DNA of 64,000 bases, taken from Metellina segmentata. Taxonomy: Eukaryota > Arthropoda > Arachnida > Araneae > Tetragnathidae. The stretch is taken from contig OX375872.1 of assembly GCA_947359465.1 (NCBI GenBank), forward strand, positions 10,486,137-10,550,136, written 5' to 3'. Numbering within the stretch: the first letter of the stretch is position 1; each line of letters opens with the position of its first letter. Under the pieces are notes generated by a model. It saw only the letters and a program-made list of their open reading frames with translations. It ran no database searches and was not told where the DNA came from. Below, piece by piece: positions 1 through 11,044 of the stretch. The translations under genes and the position numbers were made by a program.

Positions 1-170
1 AAGTTCTTCTTAACTGAAGTTAAAACTTTGTTTTCTATCGTCTGTTGGAAAATCATTCCTCCGCGCAAAATGAAAACGGATAAAATAAATTTCGATTTTG
101 TCATCTCGTTATGGTGTTACCATTCCAAAGAAAACAATGATAATGAGATTTTATTAAATTCATTTTAAAA

Positions 171-258
171 TGTTCTAGATTGAATTTTAAAATTCGCCGC
201 GACCCTAAAATTGCAAAAAATTCGGACTACCTGTGTGACAAATCCCATTACTCTAAAT
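171..258 (+). repeat. Dispersed repeat shared with 31828-31912
   Basis: About 85 bases match, in reverse complement and with small differences, a stretch inserted in the middle of the mariner element at 31428-32780. The shared core runs from the sequence around GTTCTAGATTG to around GGACTACCTGTGTG. The short open frame over this segment is therefore probably part of a mobile repeat, not a host gene. Confidence 0.6.
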
Positions 259-2394
259 TTCATAAATTCGTCAGGACTTTGCGTGCGAGAAACAGACAAA
301 CACTTCCTTTTATAATATTAGAGAATATCGCCAAAAGAAGTGAGAGGCCCCTTCACAAGTGACCATCACCTCCGGCCTTGTAGTGGCCAAGGATGGAGTC
401 CCGTGTTTGCCATTGGGGGAAAAAAATGTATAAACCCTTTTGGTTTGCTTTAAATATTTCAAAGAAACACCAGCTAGTGCTCAGAAAATTTGAAAAGATA
501 GGCATATTTTATTTAAAATTTTTTAATGTCTTTTTCCCATTTTTTTTTTACTGTTGACTTACAAATAACAATTATTTTACAAATAAGTTATTTTTGAAAG
601 TATTAATGAGAAGTAGGAATGTTTTCATGATGAAAGTTTCTTTTATTTTACTTTCTATAAGTGACTTTACAACTGCAAATCTTGAACCAATTAATAATTT
701 TATATCAAAATAATTAAATAAATTATGAAATTTGTTGGATTGAACATTTTTTTACAAAATATTTTCATATGGTGTCGGTGTGATCCCACACCACGACCTT
801 ATTCATGTGTCTAAAAATTTAACGTCACTGATTTAAACTCAAGGTAATCTAAACCACTGAAGTTCGATTCCATATGTAACTGACGTATCATTAGACGATT
901 AAAGAATTTCACACAATTATCTTAAATTGTTTTGTTATTTATACAGAAGATCTCTCTCTAAAAGTATCAATAATAAAATTTTTTATTTTAAAAACAGATA
1001 GAGGTAATACATGCTTTGGAAGTGTAACGGACGTATCAGTTAAAGAAAAAAAATTGTGTCACTCTGAACACAAATGACAAATCGTCTGATGTTTACAAAA
1101 GAAAATAATGAAAATATGTCTTTTATGAATGAGGAAGATTCAAAGATATTACAAATACATAGATTATCTAATTTGTGGACAACTTTAATTTTAATGAAGA
1201 TTTCAAATTCTTACGGAGATGTCATAGTGTAACAGACATATCAACTTCTGAAATATTTACACTGCTTTATCATAAATTATTGTACAAAATATGTTACAGT
1301 AAATTGTTACCTTTAATAAAAAAAAATAATAATTCAAGATTACCATAATAAATGGCAGAATAGAAAAATCATAATCAAACGAAATGTTTACAAATTTCGT
1401 TTGACTATAAATGACAAAACATTCTTTTGTTAAAAATTCTACAGATTAAATAATATATCACATATCAATCTAAAACGATTATTGGTTGTGGGTACATCAA
1501 TTATGTCCATAATATCTTCTATGTTCATAACAGAAATGTCATAATTTTCTGGCCAAAAATACTTTTACCCAAGTCTATTTCTTTAGTCAGTTTTATAATG
1601 ACCCATGAGCCGAATGTTATATTGTCATAACTGGATACAGATTTATATTTGTGTGCAACATTTTTGTTAGCTAATAAGAAAAATGTTTTGGATCTATAAA
1701 GTTAAAAGGCGTTCTAGATTTCCTAGAAATTTCTGAAACATGCACAGTATTTTTAGAATTTGCAATTACACTAAGGATTGAGTGAGTTTGGAATTGTTCG
1801 TATGCCTTTAAATCGCTCGTTCACGTTATTAATGTTGCTTTCATTTTTTCTTTCCAGACAAAATATTTATTTTCTGAGTGTTTTCCCTGATCACAGTAAC
1901 AAAAATTTCTGCATTCAGAATTATTAATTGTCTTGATTTAATTTTTTGACACATTTGAAATTTCACTTGCACCATCATTTGCAATGGGATGTGGCGAAGA
2001 AATGCCAATTGAGTCCAATATCGTCTTCTCCATATGTAATATTGAGAAAAAAAAGTATTGTGAAACAGCATCATTTAATATAGTGCCACTTTTTTTAGTT
2101 TTTACATCTGGCGCCAATGTTTAACATCACAATCCATATTTCATTTGGTGTTGCCAGATATAGTATTTTAATTTGTCATGTGAAATTTCAAAAATTACAA
2201 AAAAAAGAACTACATGGTCAACACAAATATAAGTAAGTATATGTAAAAAAGGCATAAATTGTCTCTTTTCCCCTCTGATTAAAAAAAAATATTATCCACT
2301 CAAAAATTTTTAAAAAATCAATATGGTAACTTTTTTTCTTAACATTTTTTTATTTTTACGGAGGACACTAGATCACTGATCATTTGTGTCTACA

Positions 2395-2545
2395 AGGCCA
2401 GAATCGATGAGCCAATTGTAAAGGAGCATCCAGTTGGTGGCCATCACTATCCATAACTATGAAACCACATTTACGTCCATGCCCTGACCCCGGATTCGAA
2501 CCAGGAACCTTCCGATCCAGAGGCCAATACCTTAACCTTTTTTCC
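2395..2545 (-). repeat. tRNA-derived SINE fragment (tRNA-like head)
   Basis: On the minus strand there is a good RNA polymerase III B box, GGTTCGAATCC (plus-strand positions 2492-2502). It is followed by a GC-rich arm and preceded by an A-box-like region, as in a tRNA gene body. The same head, with different substitutions, occurs in the SINE copies at 41.1-42.8 kb. The sequence beyond the head differs from those copies, so this may be a second SINE subfamily or a truncated copy. It does not fold as a complete functional tRNA by eye. Confidence 0.6.
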
Positions 2546-3645
2546 TTAACAAATTTGTAAAACCATATAGAAAATTTTTTCCCCAAAATTTGTAACGGAC
2601 GTATCATATGTGTAGGATATAGAAAGTTTTTCCTCCTTCTCAAAAATGTAATATTAATTATACTTTCATTTTTGTTAGTTTTTTTTTATAGTATACTATC
2701 ATATTATTACTCACTGGAGATTTAAAATATTAAGATATTATAAGTTTCTTAATCAGAAATATAGTAATAAATATGATATGCATTCATACTGCATTCATAC
2801 AGAGATATAAAATTACTATTCCTTGCTTGATTCAAAAAGCCAGAAAAATTACAATTTTATGTACAACACTTATTATTTAAATTATTTGGTGTCTTGTGGT
2901 TTATTTGAAGTGGAGTTGCCCTTACGAACCAGATGAAAAAACATTGCTTATGCTTAGCATTTGGGGCAATGTTCTATATTTTCTCTTACGTTTCTAAAAT
3001 CTCTATATTGAATTTTAATCTTTGAAAAATTACTGTCATATTTTCTAATACATTAATATTAATGTTATACATCACATCTATTAATGTTTAACTCAAAACT
3101 ATCGCGTGTCTCTTGTCCAACAAATTTTAACTTGTACGGACAAGAAATTAATTAAAATAATAAAAATAGGAATTCTAAATAAAAATATAAAATACGATTT
3201 AAATCGGATAATTCCGATGTTTTTGATTTAAAAAAAACATCATTTTTCCATACCTTGATTGGAACTTCAACATATCGCTACCCGGCAAGAACTCAAAATT
3301 GCAGAATTTGAGAAACATCAACTTAAGGATACTATAAAACTTATATTGAAATAGGATAAGCTTCTTTTACATTTTACGAAAGTATTGATGTTAGTAACTT
3401 CTATTATATCCTATAGAATAGTAATATAACACGCTGGGATGTCTCGTACATATTTTTCAATGACATAACATCAAACTTTTTATTTTTTGACTTGTGTCAC
3501 TTTTATTGCCGGTATGCGATATGACTATCAGTTTTAATTTGAATAACGCATCTTATTAAAAAGGGATTTAAAGAAAAGCCCTATCAGCTTATGTAGAACC
3601 AACCTTTTCATGCAAAGAGAATACCCAAAGTTATTCGAAAACATT

Positions 3646-3975
3646 TCATACATTTTTCATGCACAGAGAAGTCGTTTTACACCCATATCTCGATAGCACT
3701 GCTTGACAGAGGTTACAACATGGCATGGAGCGTTGTCGGTCCCGGAAGTAGCATTTGTCCGTTCCATCAATTTGCCAGAGCGTAGGAAGAACCTGATTGT
3801 CCAAAATGTTCATGTAGGCGTTCAATTGACCAGGAACAGCATGCAAAGGTCTCCGGTTATACCACGAAAAACACCCCCAAAATAGTAGTCGGATTTTATG
3901 CAAATCAGCTGGCGTCCGGTCCATTATTGTAGGGTAGTGTTCATAGCACCTCGGAAACATCCCTGGCTGCACTGT
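3646..3975 (-). pseudogene. Tc1-like transposase fragment
   Basis: The minus-strand frame contains the middle of a Tc1/mariner transposase: a VWGCFSW-type motif seen as FWGCFSWY, then the PLHAVPG.LNAYMNILDNQVLP stretch found between the second and third catalytic acids of Tc1 enzymes. The region near the third acid is frameshifted. Both ends are missing, so it is dead. A closely related fragment lies at about 29600-29905; both carry the same string around CACTGCTTGACAGAGG. Confidence 0.8.
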
Positions 3976-4057
3976 TAAATGCTTTATGTTACTTTATTTT
4001 ATGTGAGAAACTGTTCGAAAATGTGCATTGCAATTGCAATTCTTCTTTTTTTCCCAG

Positions 4058-4341
4058 CCCTACCCTATGTGGACGCTGGAAACCATCCACATTGGGAAGA
4101 AAAAGAAAGCGCCTCGTGCTGTTACTGTTAGGCCACCACGACCAATCGCGGCGCCACCAGTTATGACACCACGACCTAGGGCAGCCCCACGACCACGGGC
4201 AGCCCCTCGACCGCCGCCAGCTCCGAGAGTCTGCCTGCCTCGAAGGGCAAAGCAGCAAACTGCTGCTCCACCACCACCATCACAGGTCCACCCACCTATG
4301 CAGCAACTGCAAGTCAGCTTGCAGAGACTACCACTGCAGGG
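4058..4341 (+). CDS. Exon of unnamed split gene: basic Pro/Arg/Lys-rich segment (first recognised exon)
   Basis: The exon follows a long pyrimidine tract ending in CCCAG and ends at a strong GTAAGT donor. Only one frame is open, entering in phase 0 and leaving in phase 2 with a split glycine codon (GG). It encodes about 94 residues: a KKKK basic run, repeated RPRAAPRPRAAP-type motifs, a PPPP run and a Gln-rich end. This composition suggests a disordered, probably nuclear or nucleic-acid-binding segment; that is inference. The ATG at 4067 could be a start, but the good acceptor just upstream argues that an earlier exon exists. Every phase 2 cassette downstream can be spliced to it in frame. 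Confidence 0.7.
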
Positions 4342-4599
4342 GTAAGTTGTCCAAAATGAGCTCTTTATCTTTTCGTTTATGTTGTTCAACTAGCTCCAAA
4401 TGTCCTTGTGTGGCAAGGTGCAAAAAATATCAAGTAATCTTTTTTTTTTATTATTTAAATCTGATTTCTTAAAATTTAAATCTAATCTTTTTTTATCAGT
4501 CGGATTTTTTTTATATAAACGTCTGTAGGCCCTATACATTGTTTTTATAATAATTATATAAATTTGTTAAATAAAAAATTGAGTTTTTGGCATGATCAA

Positions 4600-4602
<3 letters not shown>

Positions 4603-4659
<57 letters not shown>
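4603..4659. repeat. (AT)n microsatellite
   Basis: A nearly pure AT dinucleotide run with one short interruption, in the first intron. Confidence 0.95.
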
Positions 4660-5970
4660 AGTAAACAATCAATCTAACTAAACCACTAAATCAAACTTCT
4701 TTACAATTACTTACTTTGATAATAAAAATAAACATGCTTGGTAAATTGAAGACTGATTATTGAATATATTATGTCTGTCCACACAAATCCACCTATAGAA
4801 AGGGTCTTTTTTATTATAAATATTTTCTAAAATTGTAATACACGTAAATACAGTAAAACCTAGGACTGCAAGCATAAATTGTTTGAGCTCATAATCTTAA
4901 CCATTGGTTCAAGAGATGCGTGTTTTGAACACAGTTACAATGTTTTAAGTATTTGCTTGTCCTCTAAAACACTCATTAACAAGTTGCTCGCAGTCCAAAG
5001 TTTCAATAGCATTCAAGCAGTTACTTAGTTTATCAACGTAAAAGAACGTAACTAAAAAATATGTGTTTTAGAAAACCAAAAGTAATGTTTATAATTCGAA
5101 TTTTTTATAACTGTTAGCTAAAGCTGTTTTATTCTAAATCATGTAACATGAGGTAATATTTTAATCTATGTACTAAAACTACCACTACTGTTTATTTGAC
5201 TGTAATACTTTTTCCATTAAATAAAAATTAAACTTTCCTACAAAGCAGTTTATAATTCTTATTACAACTGGTATGTTAAAAAATCAAAATCGTACAATTC
5301 TAATTCTATTAATTAATAAATAAAATTAATAATCCCTTTGGATAAATCAGTCAACTTTTCAAAATAATTTTTAAATGTTTATAAATACGTCTAATTTTGA
5401 ATATAATGCTGCTTGAACACTTAGAAGTTACAGGTCAAAAAGTTGGGATCTTCTGTGTATTTCGGTTCGTACACGCGTAGGCGACACAAGACGTTAGATC
5501 CAAATCAAAACTATGAAAAGGGTGCCAATTATTTGGTTAAAATCGTCAATAAAAAACCAAAAGTTCCAAAACAGTATAACCATGTTGATTAACATGCACG
5601 AGCACAATGTTTTTAACGCACCAAGATGTCGCCGCGGTTATGGTTTCAACAGTTCAAAGTAAAGGCACTTCCATTATCTTTCTCGTACTTTAATTGAATT
5701 TTCTTGTCATCGTTCATTCATGCCGTTCAACGCAACTGCAATATTTCAAATATTGCAAAAACCTTCTTTTCTGCTTTCGTGATTCTCTATTCAGTGGTAT
5801 TCAAATATTATTGTACGGTTGGCCTGGTCTTTCCCCATAAAACCCAGCCGAATTTGGATTTTGTAATGTCTACTAATAGAAATAAACTCGGAAATGAATT
5901 GACTGCAAAATGCGTTAAATTAATAAACTATTATAAAATATAAATTAACTTTATTGCACATATACATACT

Positions 5971-6012
5971 TGTAACTATATTATCTATTAAAATATAGAT
6001 AATATAGTTACA
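5971..6012. repeat. Perfect 18-bp hairpin
   Basis: Arms 5971-5988 and 5995-6012 are perfect inverted copies separated by six bases. The arms are AT-rich (TGTAACTATATTATCTAT). It could be a palindromic MITE remnant or a replication-generated palindrome. No function can be assigned. The rest of the 4342-6382 intron shows no supportable gene. Confidence 0.85.
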
Positions 6013-6382
6013 GGTTGGTTACCTCCAGATTGGTTTCGTCATTTGTGACCATAAGTGTGTCTTGATTTGGGTTAGGGAGGAGACGGCTTCAGTGTGTCTG
6101 GCTCTAATTATTCCACTAAAATAAATAAACGTTACTCGTGGCTTTTGATAACCGGCCCCAACAATAATTCCTTTTTCAAATGGTCTGTCGTTTTCCCTAT
6201 TGTTCTTAATTTCTCGTGAAATTAACATGCACAGTATACTAATACCCTTAACCACCCACGTCAAAAACTGATTTTGCAGACCATGCCCGTTGCCAACATT
6301 TGCATAAAAATTTACGAGTTTCTAATTCATATCACTTGCGTATATTAAAATCTTAGTCTAATAATTTTGGTTTATTCCACAG

Positions 6383-6439
6383 CCTTCTGCAACACCTGCC
6401 ACAGTGCAGGGTGATGCTGCACAGATGCCCTACACCGAA
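6383..6439 (+). CDS. Possible 57-nt optional exon of unnamed split gene (frame unsettled)
   Basis: The segment is preceded by TTTATTCCACAG and followed by GTGAGT, and its length is a multiple of three, so it looks like an optional exon. In phase 0 it reads PSATPATVQGDAAQMPYTE, similar in composition to the preceding exon. Phase 0 does not fit the phase 2 end of exon 4058-4341, and it runs into a stop if joined to the next cassettes. In phase 2 it stays open but gives a less typical peptide. It may belong to an alternative transcript or be a decoy. I left it out of the 465-codon model. Confidence 0.35.
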
Positions 6440-7019
6440 GTGAGTTTCTATCATTTTCTTACCTGCAAACGTTTCTCAGTTTGGTTCTCTTCCTTTTTGT
6501 CATGCCAGAGTAGAGATAGATGCAAGAAATGTAAGTACTTTTCGGTTAACTGTGCGCCAGTCATAATGCGCCAAATGTTGGCACGACATTCAACCAGAGA
6601 TAATGGTACGAATGGCAACCCTAACGATATATACGGTTTCAAGAAAAGGACTATTTTACTAAAATCTACAAATACTCAAGTTTACGAATAGCAAGAATAC
6701 AGAATGGATTTTATCACAATTTCAAATGACACGGGAAACAGCCGAAAACAATTACGTCTTTTCAAGTAATTGACGCCACTGAAATAAATAAGTTACCGAA
6801 TTCACTGCTTTGGAAAACACAACTGGCACCCTGTTAACTGAAAAGGACCGAAATTTCTTATGACATATTTTAACGTCGTGACTTGTTTTCACACAGACCA
6901 CTCTCGAGTCATTTGTGTGTCGGTGAAACCGGTCAATCGTGCCAACATTGTCATGAACATCTCAGTAAACCATATTTTATGCTCTTGTATATGCCTTAGA
7001 CCTACCATACCTACCATAC

Positions 7020-7400
7020 TTCTGAGTCCTACCATACATGGCTGCAATATACTAATCAAAGACAAGCCAAAGAGCTCAATCAGCAGTCTCCTTGGAATAG
7101 GTCAAGGAAGATGCTGAATTTGGGTAAGAAAGAAATCAGGATAGCTATTGGCCTCCTAACTGGCCACTGTACCCTGAATGGACACCTCAACATTATGGGT
7201 GTTATAGATGAACCATTATGTAGAGGTTGTCGGATGGTAGAGGAGAGTTCTGTACACGTTATATGTGAATGTGACCATCCGTCAAACATTCCAATCGGGT
7301 ACATGCTGAAATTTATTTCGGTAATCGGTCTTTAGTGGATCAGCAGGGGTCTCAGTACAATAGACTATAAGTCGCGGTGCTGGTACTCTTCGGAGTCGCC
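7020..7400 (+). pseudogene. Non-LTR retrotransposon 3' fragment (RNase H / Cys-rich tail)
   Basis: The frame starting near 7111 reads KKEIRIAIGLLTGHCTLNGH, then LCRGCRMVEESSVHVICEC. This is the conserved end of the RNase H-type region and the C..C...H....C tail of Jockey/I-like LINEs. The first part of the protein is missing, as expected of a 5'-truncated LINE. It lies in the intron before the first cassette exon. Confidence 0.75.
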
Positions 7401-7419
7401 CCTTTAACAAGTCATAAGT

Positions 7420-7512
7420 CATAAGACCCTTTGAGATGGATCCCAAACCGTTGCCAATAACCCATTCTGGTGCTTCTGTGCGAATTTAATGGACTAACTA
7501 CCTATAATTATG
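7420..7512 (+). repeat. SINE body fragment
   Basis: A degenerate match to the 3' part of the window's main SINE (the stretch ending in 'cgacgttaattaactacctac'). It immediately precedes the sequence flanking the first cassette exon. Similar fragments stand in front of the cassettes at 10503, 12409 and 17084, which suggests the SINE was already in the intron when the exon unit was duplicated. Confidence 0.55.
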
Positions 7513-7609
7513 TCTGTCCAAACAGGTAAAATATCGATTAGAATTTGGAAATAGGGGCATTTACTGATATGATGTAAAGTTAAGACCTTTGACTTTTGTT
7601 TCCTTTCAG

Positions 7610-7678
7610 TAAGCGGTCTTGGGAAGACATGGAGGAAGAGGCGACTCCAGAACCTCCAAAGAAAAGATTCTTTGAAGG
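7610..7678 (+). CDS. Cassette exon A1 of unnamed split gene
   Basis: A 69-nt exon between TTTCCTTTCAG and GTATGT, phase 2 in and phase 2 out. With the split glycine it encodes G-KRSWEDMEEEATPEPPKKRFFE-G. The motif order (basic KR.W, acidic ME(E/D)E, then PEPPKKRF) is repeated in the exon at 12409 and, less closely, at 10503 and 17084. Intron sequence on both sides is also shared with those copies, so this is a genomic duplication unit and not a chance ORF. PPKKR-type strings resemble nuclear localisation signals; this is inference. Confidence 0.7.
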
Positions 7679-8144
7679 GTATGTATGCTTTTTGTGCATA
7701 ATTCTCATCGTTGTAAAGAAGTGTTGTAAAGTGAAACTTTTAGAGAAAGTGGTACTTTCTTTTCATCTGTCAGATTTTGTTGAATTTTTCCATGTAGAGA
7801 GTTCTTTTCCAAAGTACTCTTAAATAACACCATCTCGACTTCTGGGGAAATTCGAAATATTTTTTTGGGTTGCAATTGGGATTCCCTTCTAAAATTAGGA
7901 CCTTTTTGAAAATTCATGGATATCAATAGCCCAGTATTCGCGATAGTCTGATGTTAAAAAGTTTGTTTTTATAAAAAACCAAGCAGGACATCGGGTTTTG
8001 ATTTCTGATGTACCTTTTACCCTCTCAGCAAGTTACTTTTAACCTAACTATTCAAACTGTTACCTAGACAATCATCTTGATGTCGTATGAAATGCAGGAC
8101 TGCAAAAGCACTCGGAGTAATTTGGTAATTTTTTAATTAACGTC

Positions 8145-8240
8145 GTACTATAGCAACACAACGGGCTACTGACGACGTTCCGGGATCAATCCCTCTAAGG
8201 GAAAGAACCGAGGACAACACCACGTAACTTTGAACAACAA
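8145..8240 (-). repeat. SINE fragment, minus strand
   Basis: Contains the family hallmark 'taacgtcgtacta.agcaacacaacgggcta' followed by the diagnostic 'gggaaaga.ccgaggacaacacc' block. It interrupts intron sequence shared with the other exon units: homologous intron resumes after about 8250. It therefore inserted into this unit after duplication. Confidence 0.75.
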
Positions 8241-8867
8241 AAAGCACCCGGGTAGTAGCAAAATTTAAAAAAATACTAGCAGAAGTCTCCTTAAACCTTA
8301 ATAACAACTCCTCAAGGTATCAAATCAATAAGCTAAAACACAATGTGCATACTTGCCAACATTTACGGATTATCCGTAATTTTTACGGATTTCCACTTAA
8401 TTTTACTGATTTACGGATGAGTCTGCCTTTTTAAGGATTTTTAATACTTGATCGAACCATCGAAATATTTCATTCGCTGCAACCATCCCCTAAAATTTTT
8501 TATCGGACTTAAAAGCAAAGACGAAGCAATGTATGATTTGGAAAAATGTCTAGCTGTTTAACAGGTTACATGAGCGAGAACAGAAGTAAAATATAGTTAG
8601 GCATAGCTCTTTTGCGTGCAAGCACTCCTTCATGCTTGGGAACCACTTCCAGAATACCGAAGAGCCCCGATTTCGCCATTGGTAAACGTACAGAGTGTCT
8701 ACCGTTACTTGGGTTGAAATGTCGCCCTCGAACCACAGAGCTCTTCCCCAATCCTTTTGTCAGGATATCTTATGCCCATTGGGTTCACATCTCCCTCCAT
8801 TCGCATTCGTTTAGACAGACCAGGTTGAACTTAAGGTTCACTTTTCCCTTTAGTCCTTAAAGGCTGC

Positions 8868-9640
8868 TACACACTAGGCCAGTAATTTAGTCGAGTAGCG
8901 AGTGATTTAGTAGCTCTACTAAACGATAAAACGGCAAGTGGTCGAGTAGTTGTTCACCCTTGGTTTAGTTGGTGTTCGAGTGTCGACTGCTAAAGATGAT
9001 GCGGAGAGCGAAGCTGAATCGAGCAATAAATGTTACTGCAGGGCTTATCCTGAAAGAGGTGGAATAGATTATGAATAAAAAGAAGAGAAAATGGGAACGA
9101 GAATGGATTCCTTTACGTTAAACTCTGGTATTTCCATCTCTTTCTAATTCCTCGATTGCAACTGCTTTGGCGGCTTTGTTCTTATACAGGGGATATTTAA
9201 CATTCCACAAGCATTCTTATTCCACATAAGCAGAAACGAATTTCACAGAACTAAACATTAAGATTCCACTTCCGGTAAAAAAGTTATTTCAAGAGAATAA
9301 AAAACGTTAAACATTTTAAACAGAATAGATTTATTGACTAAAGAAAAAGAATGAATTTTAATGACAGCGATGAAAACGATCTGCGAAACAAAAGATCAAC
9401 AAATTGTTGCCAAAATTTAAAACTCATGTACTATGCATATTTTAACAAAAAACACACAAGAAAGAGACCTCGCGCAATGAAAACGAATAACTAATGAACT
9501 CTACTAAACAGATGTGTTCACACTTGTCTAGTGGTCGACCGCCTACTATCCATTTCACTGGATGAGTCAACTAAATCGTTTTACTAAACCACTTAACTAA
9601 ATAGCTTTGTCCCAACTCTTTTAGCTACTAAATGTAATAT
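8868..9640. mobile_element. Decayed PIF/Harbinger-like element
   Basis: The left side (8868-8990) and right side (9500-9640) both carry inverted, imperfect copies of strings such as TTTAGTAGCT and ACTAAAC, near a 'gctgctacacacta' left end. Between them, around 9070-9130, is a frame with a run like NKKKRKWEREW, resembling the basic N-terminus of Harbinger transposases. Stops and frameshifts are frequent. The superfamily call is tentative; exact ends and target duplication were not resolved. Confidence 0.35.
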
Positions 9641-10164
9641 AAAATAAAATATTTCAATTCATATACGAATTATTTTAGACCAGAGTCGATTGGGAGATTT
9701 TAGAACAATCGGGAAAGTTTTGGTGGGATGAGCTCACGTACCTGCTCGATGCTTTTGAGGGAAAGCATTTAATCATCATTTAGTTTTCAAAATATTTTTC
9801 TTAAAACTATCTTTTAAACCAGTTTCAATGTAGCTGTGTCGTGACTCTTTTGATACGCACACTGTTGCAAGCAACCTGCGAGTTGTAACCAGGTTTCCCT
9901 TAAAAAACGTTAAATGCGGGAAATATTTCGAAATGATAACGTTAAATACGGGATTTTTTAACATTGAAAAGTATAGGAAATTATTTGGGACCCATGAAAT
10001 ATGACGTTATATGTCGGAAATCCGTTAAATTCCAGGACCAGCCGCACAGCATGGAGGGAGCCACAGTTGTGTACTCGGTTTCTTGGTATTGTATATGTCT
10101 GCCGCATCATGGCCCAATGGGACCCTTGCCCCCCCCCCTACGAAAAAAAATTAATTTAACCTCT

Positions 10165-10400
10165 GATCATGTCTGCCTGCCAAACACCATTGTGTACACA
10201 GGTGCACATAAAAATAAATCTGTGGTGGCCTCGAATGTCCTCACGATGGTGTGGAAGTTTGGAAAGTGAGATGCCAGATCAAGTGTCGACCTCGTTATCT
10301 GAGCGTTGTTCAACATTACGAGTTGCCCTCAGATCTTTCCCTCAGATTGATCCTGGACAGTAGTCAATAACCTATCGTGATGCTTCGGTGCGACGTTACT
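10165..10400 (+). repeat. SINE body copy
   Basis: Matches the family consensus from 'ctctgatcatgtctgcctgcc' through 'gtggaagtttgga' and 'gatctttccctcagattgatcc' to 'cgacgttacttaac'. It stands just upstream of cassette exon 10503-10586, in the same relative position as the SINE pieces before the other cassettes. Confidence 0.75.
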
Positions 10401-10502
10401 TAACGGCGAAATCTTGATTAGAATCAGGGGGCTTGTACTGGTTTGATGCAAAGTTTGCTCTAATTTCTGATGATATCAGCTTTGACTTTTGTTTCCTTTC
10501 AG

Positions 10503-10586
10503 CCTGGAGAGTCATGATGGGGTGGAGCAAGAGCCCCAGATGCCACAACCTCCTAAGAGGTCCTTCGCAGGGAGAAGGCACGCTGG
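10503..10586 (+). CDS. Cassette exon A2 of unnamed split gene
   Basis: An 84-nt exon after TTTCCTTTCAG and before GTAATT, phase 2 in and out. It encodes G-LESHDGVEQEPQMPQPPKRSF followed by AGRRHA-G. It is the most diverged and longest of the A-type cassettes. It keeps the acidic/Gln stretch and the PPK(K)R motif. The upstream 70-100 bases, including 'agctttgacttttgtttcctttcag', are nearly identical to those before exons 7610 and 12409, which supports a shared origin. Confidence 0.65.
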
Positions 10587-10991
10587 GTAATTATACATTT
10601 TGAGCGCTCTCCTCTTTACACAAGCGATGGTATCGAAAAAAATAAAAACTGGAACTTGTGTTGAAAGTTTTACTGCTTTAAATGAAGTTACAGAATGTTT
10701 ACTGGCCCCGAAAGTCCCTAAATCATAAATTTTGTCCCGAAAATGTATCAAATTTTTTTAAAGGCGAAAACGAAAGGTGGCTGCAGTTGAACTTACACAA
10801 ATGAATGGGGGAAAGAAAAAAAATTGCAGATAATGCAAACTGCAAATTGATAATACATCGCCCCCAAACTATCGATGTTTTTAAAATTCAGTGTATTTAA
10901 ACCTTTCCCCCCATTTCTTAAAACCGGTTTAGCAACTATTGATGCGACATCGACAGAAAAACATTGATGTTCAAAATTAAAACATCGATGT

Positions 10992-10993
<2 letters not shown>

Positions 10994-11036
<43 letters not shown>
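10994..11036. repeat. (TA)n microsatellite
   Basis: A pure TA dinucleotide run. The YIYIYI open frames read across it are artefacts. Confidence 0.95.
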
Positions 11037-11039
<3 letters not shown>

Positions 11040-11044
11040 CATCC

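Larger units (their letters stand above)
1..4057. other. Upstream AT-rich region, no convincing exon
   Basis: I see no supportable coding exon here apart from a Tc1 fragment at 3646-3975. The stretch holds poly-A/T-rich sequence, a dispersed repeat at 171-258, a tRNA-like SINE head near 2395-2545, and several copies of the 16-mer TGTAACGGACGTATCA or close variants (about 852, 1023, 1229 and 2591). The first recognised exon of the downstream gene starts in codon phase 0 after a strong acceptor, so its 5' exon(s) and promoter may lie here or outside the window. I could not identify them. Confidence 0.5.

Noticed and set aside
2395..2545. Genuine tRNA gene
   Set aside because: The B box is perfect but no complete acceptor or anticodon stem can be drawn, and the same head is attached to SINE bodies elsewhere.
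4060..4389. Minus-strand 109-residue Gly/Arg-rich frame
   Set aside because: Shadow of the Pro/Arg-rich plus-strand exon, which has the proper splice sites.
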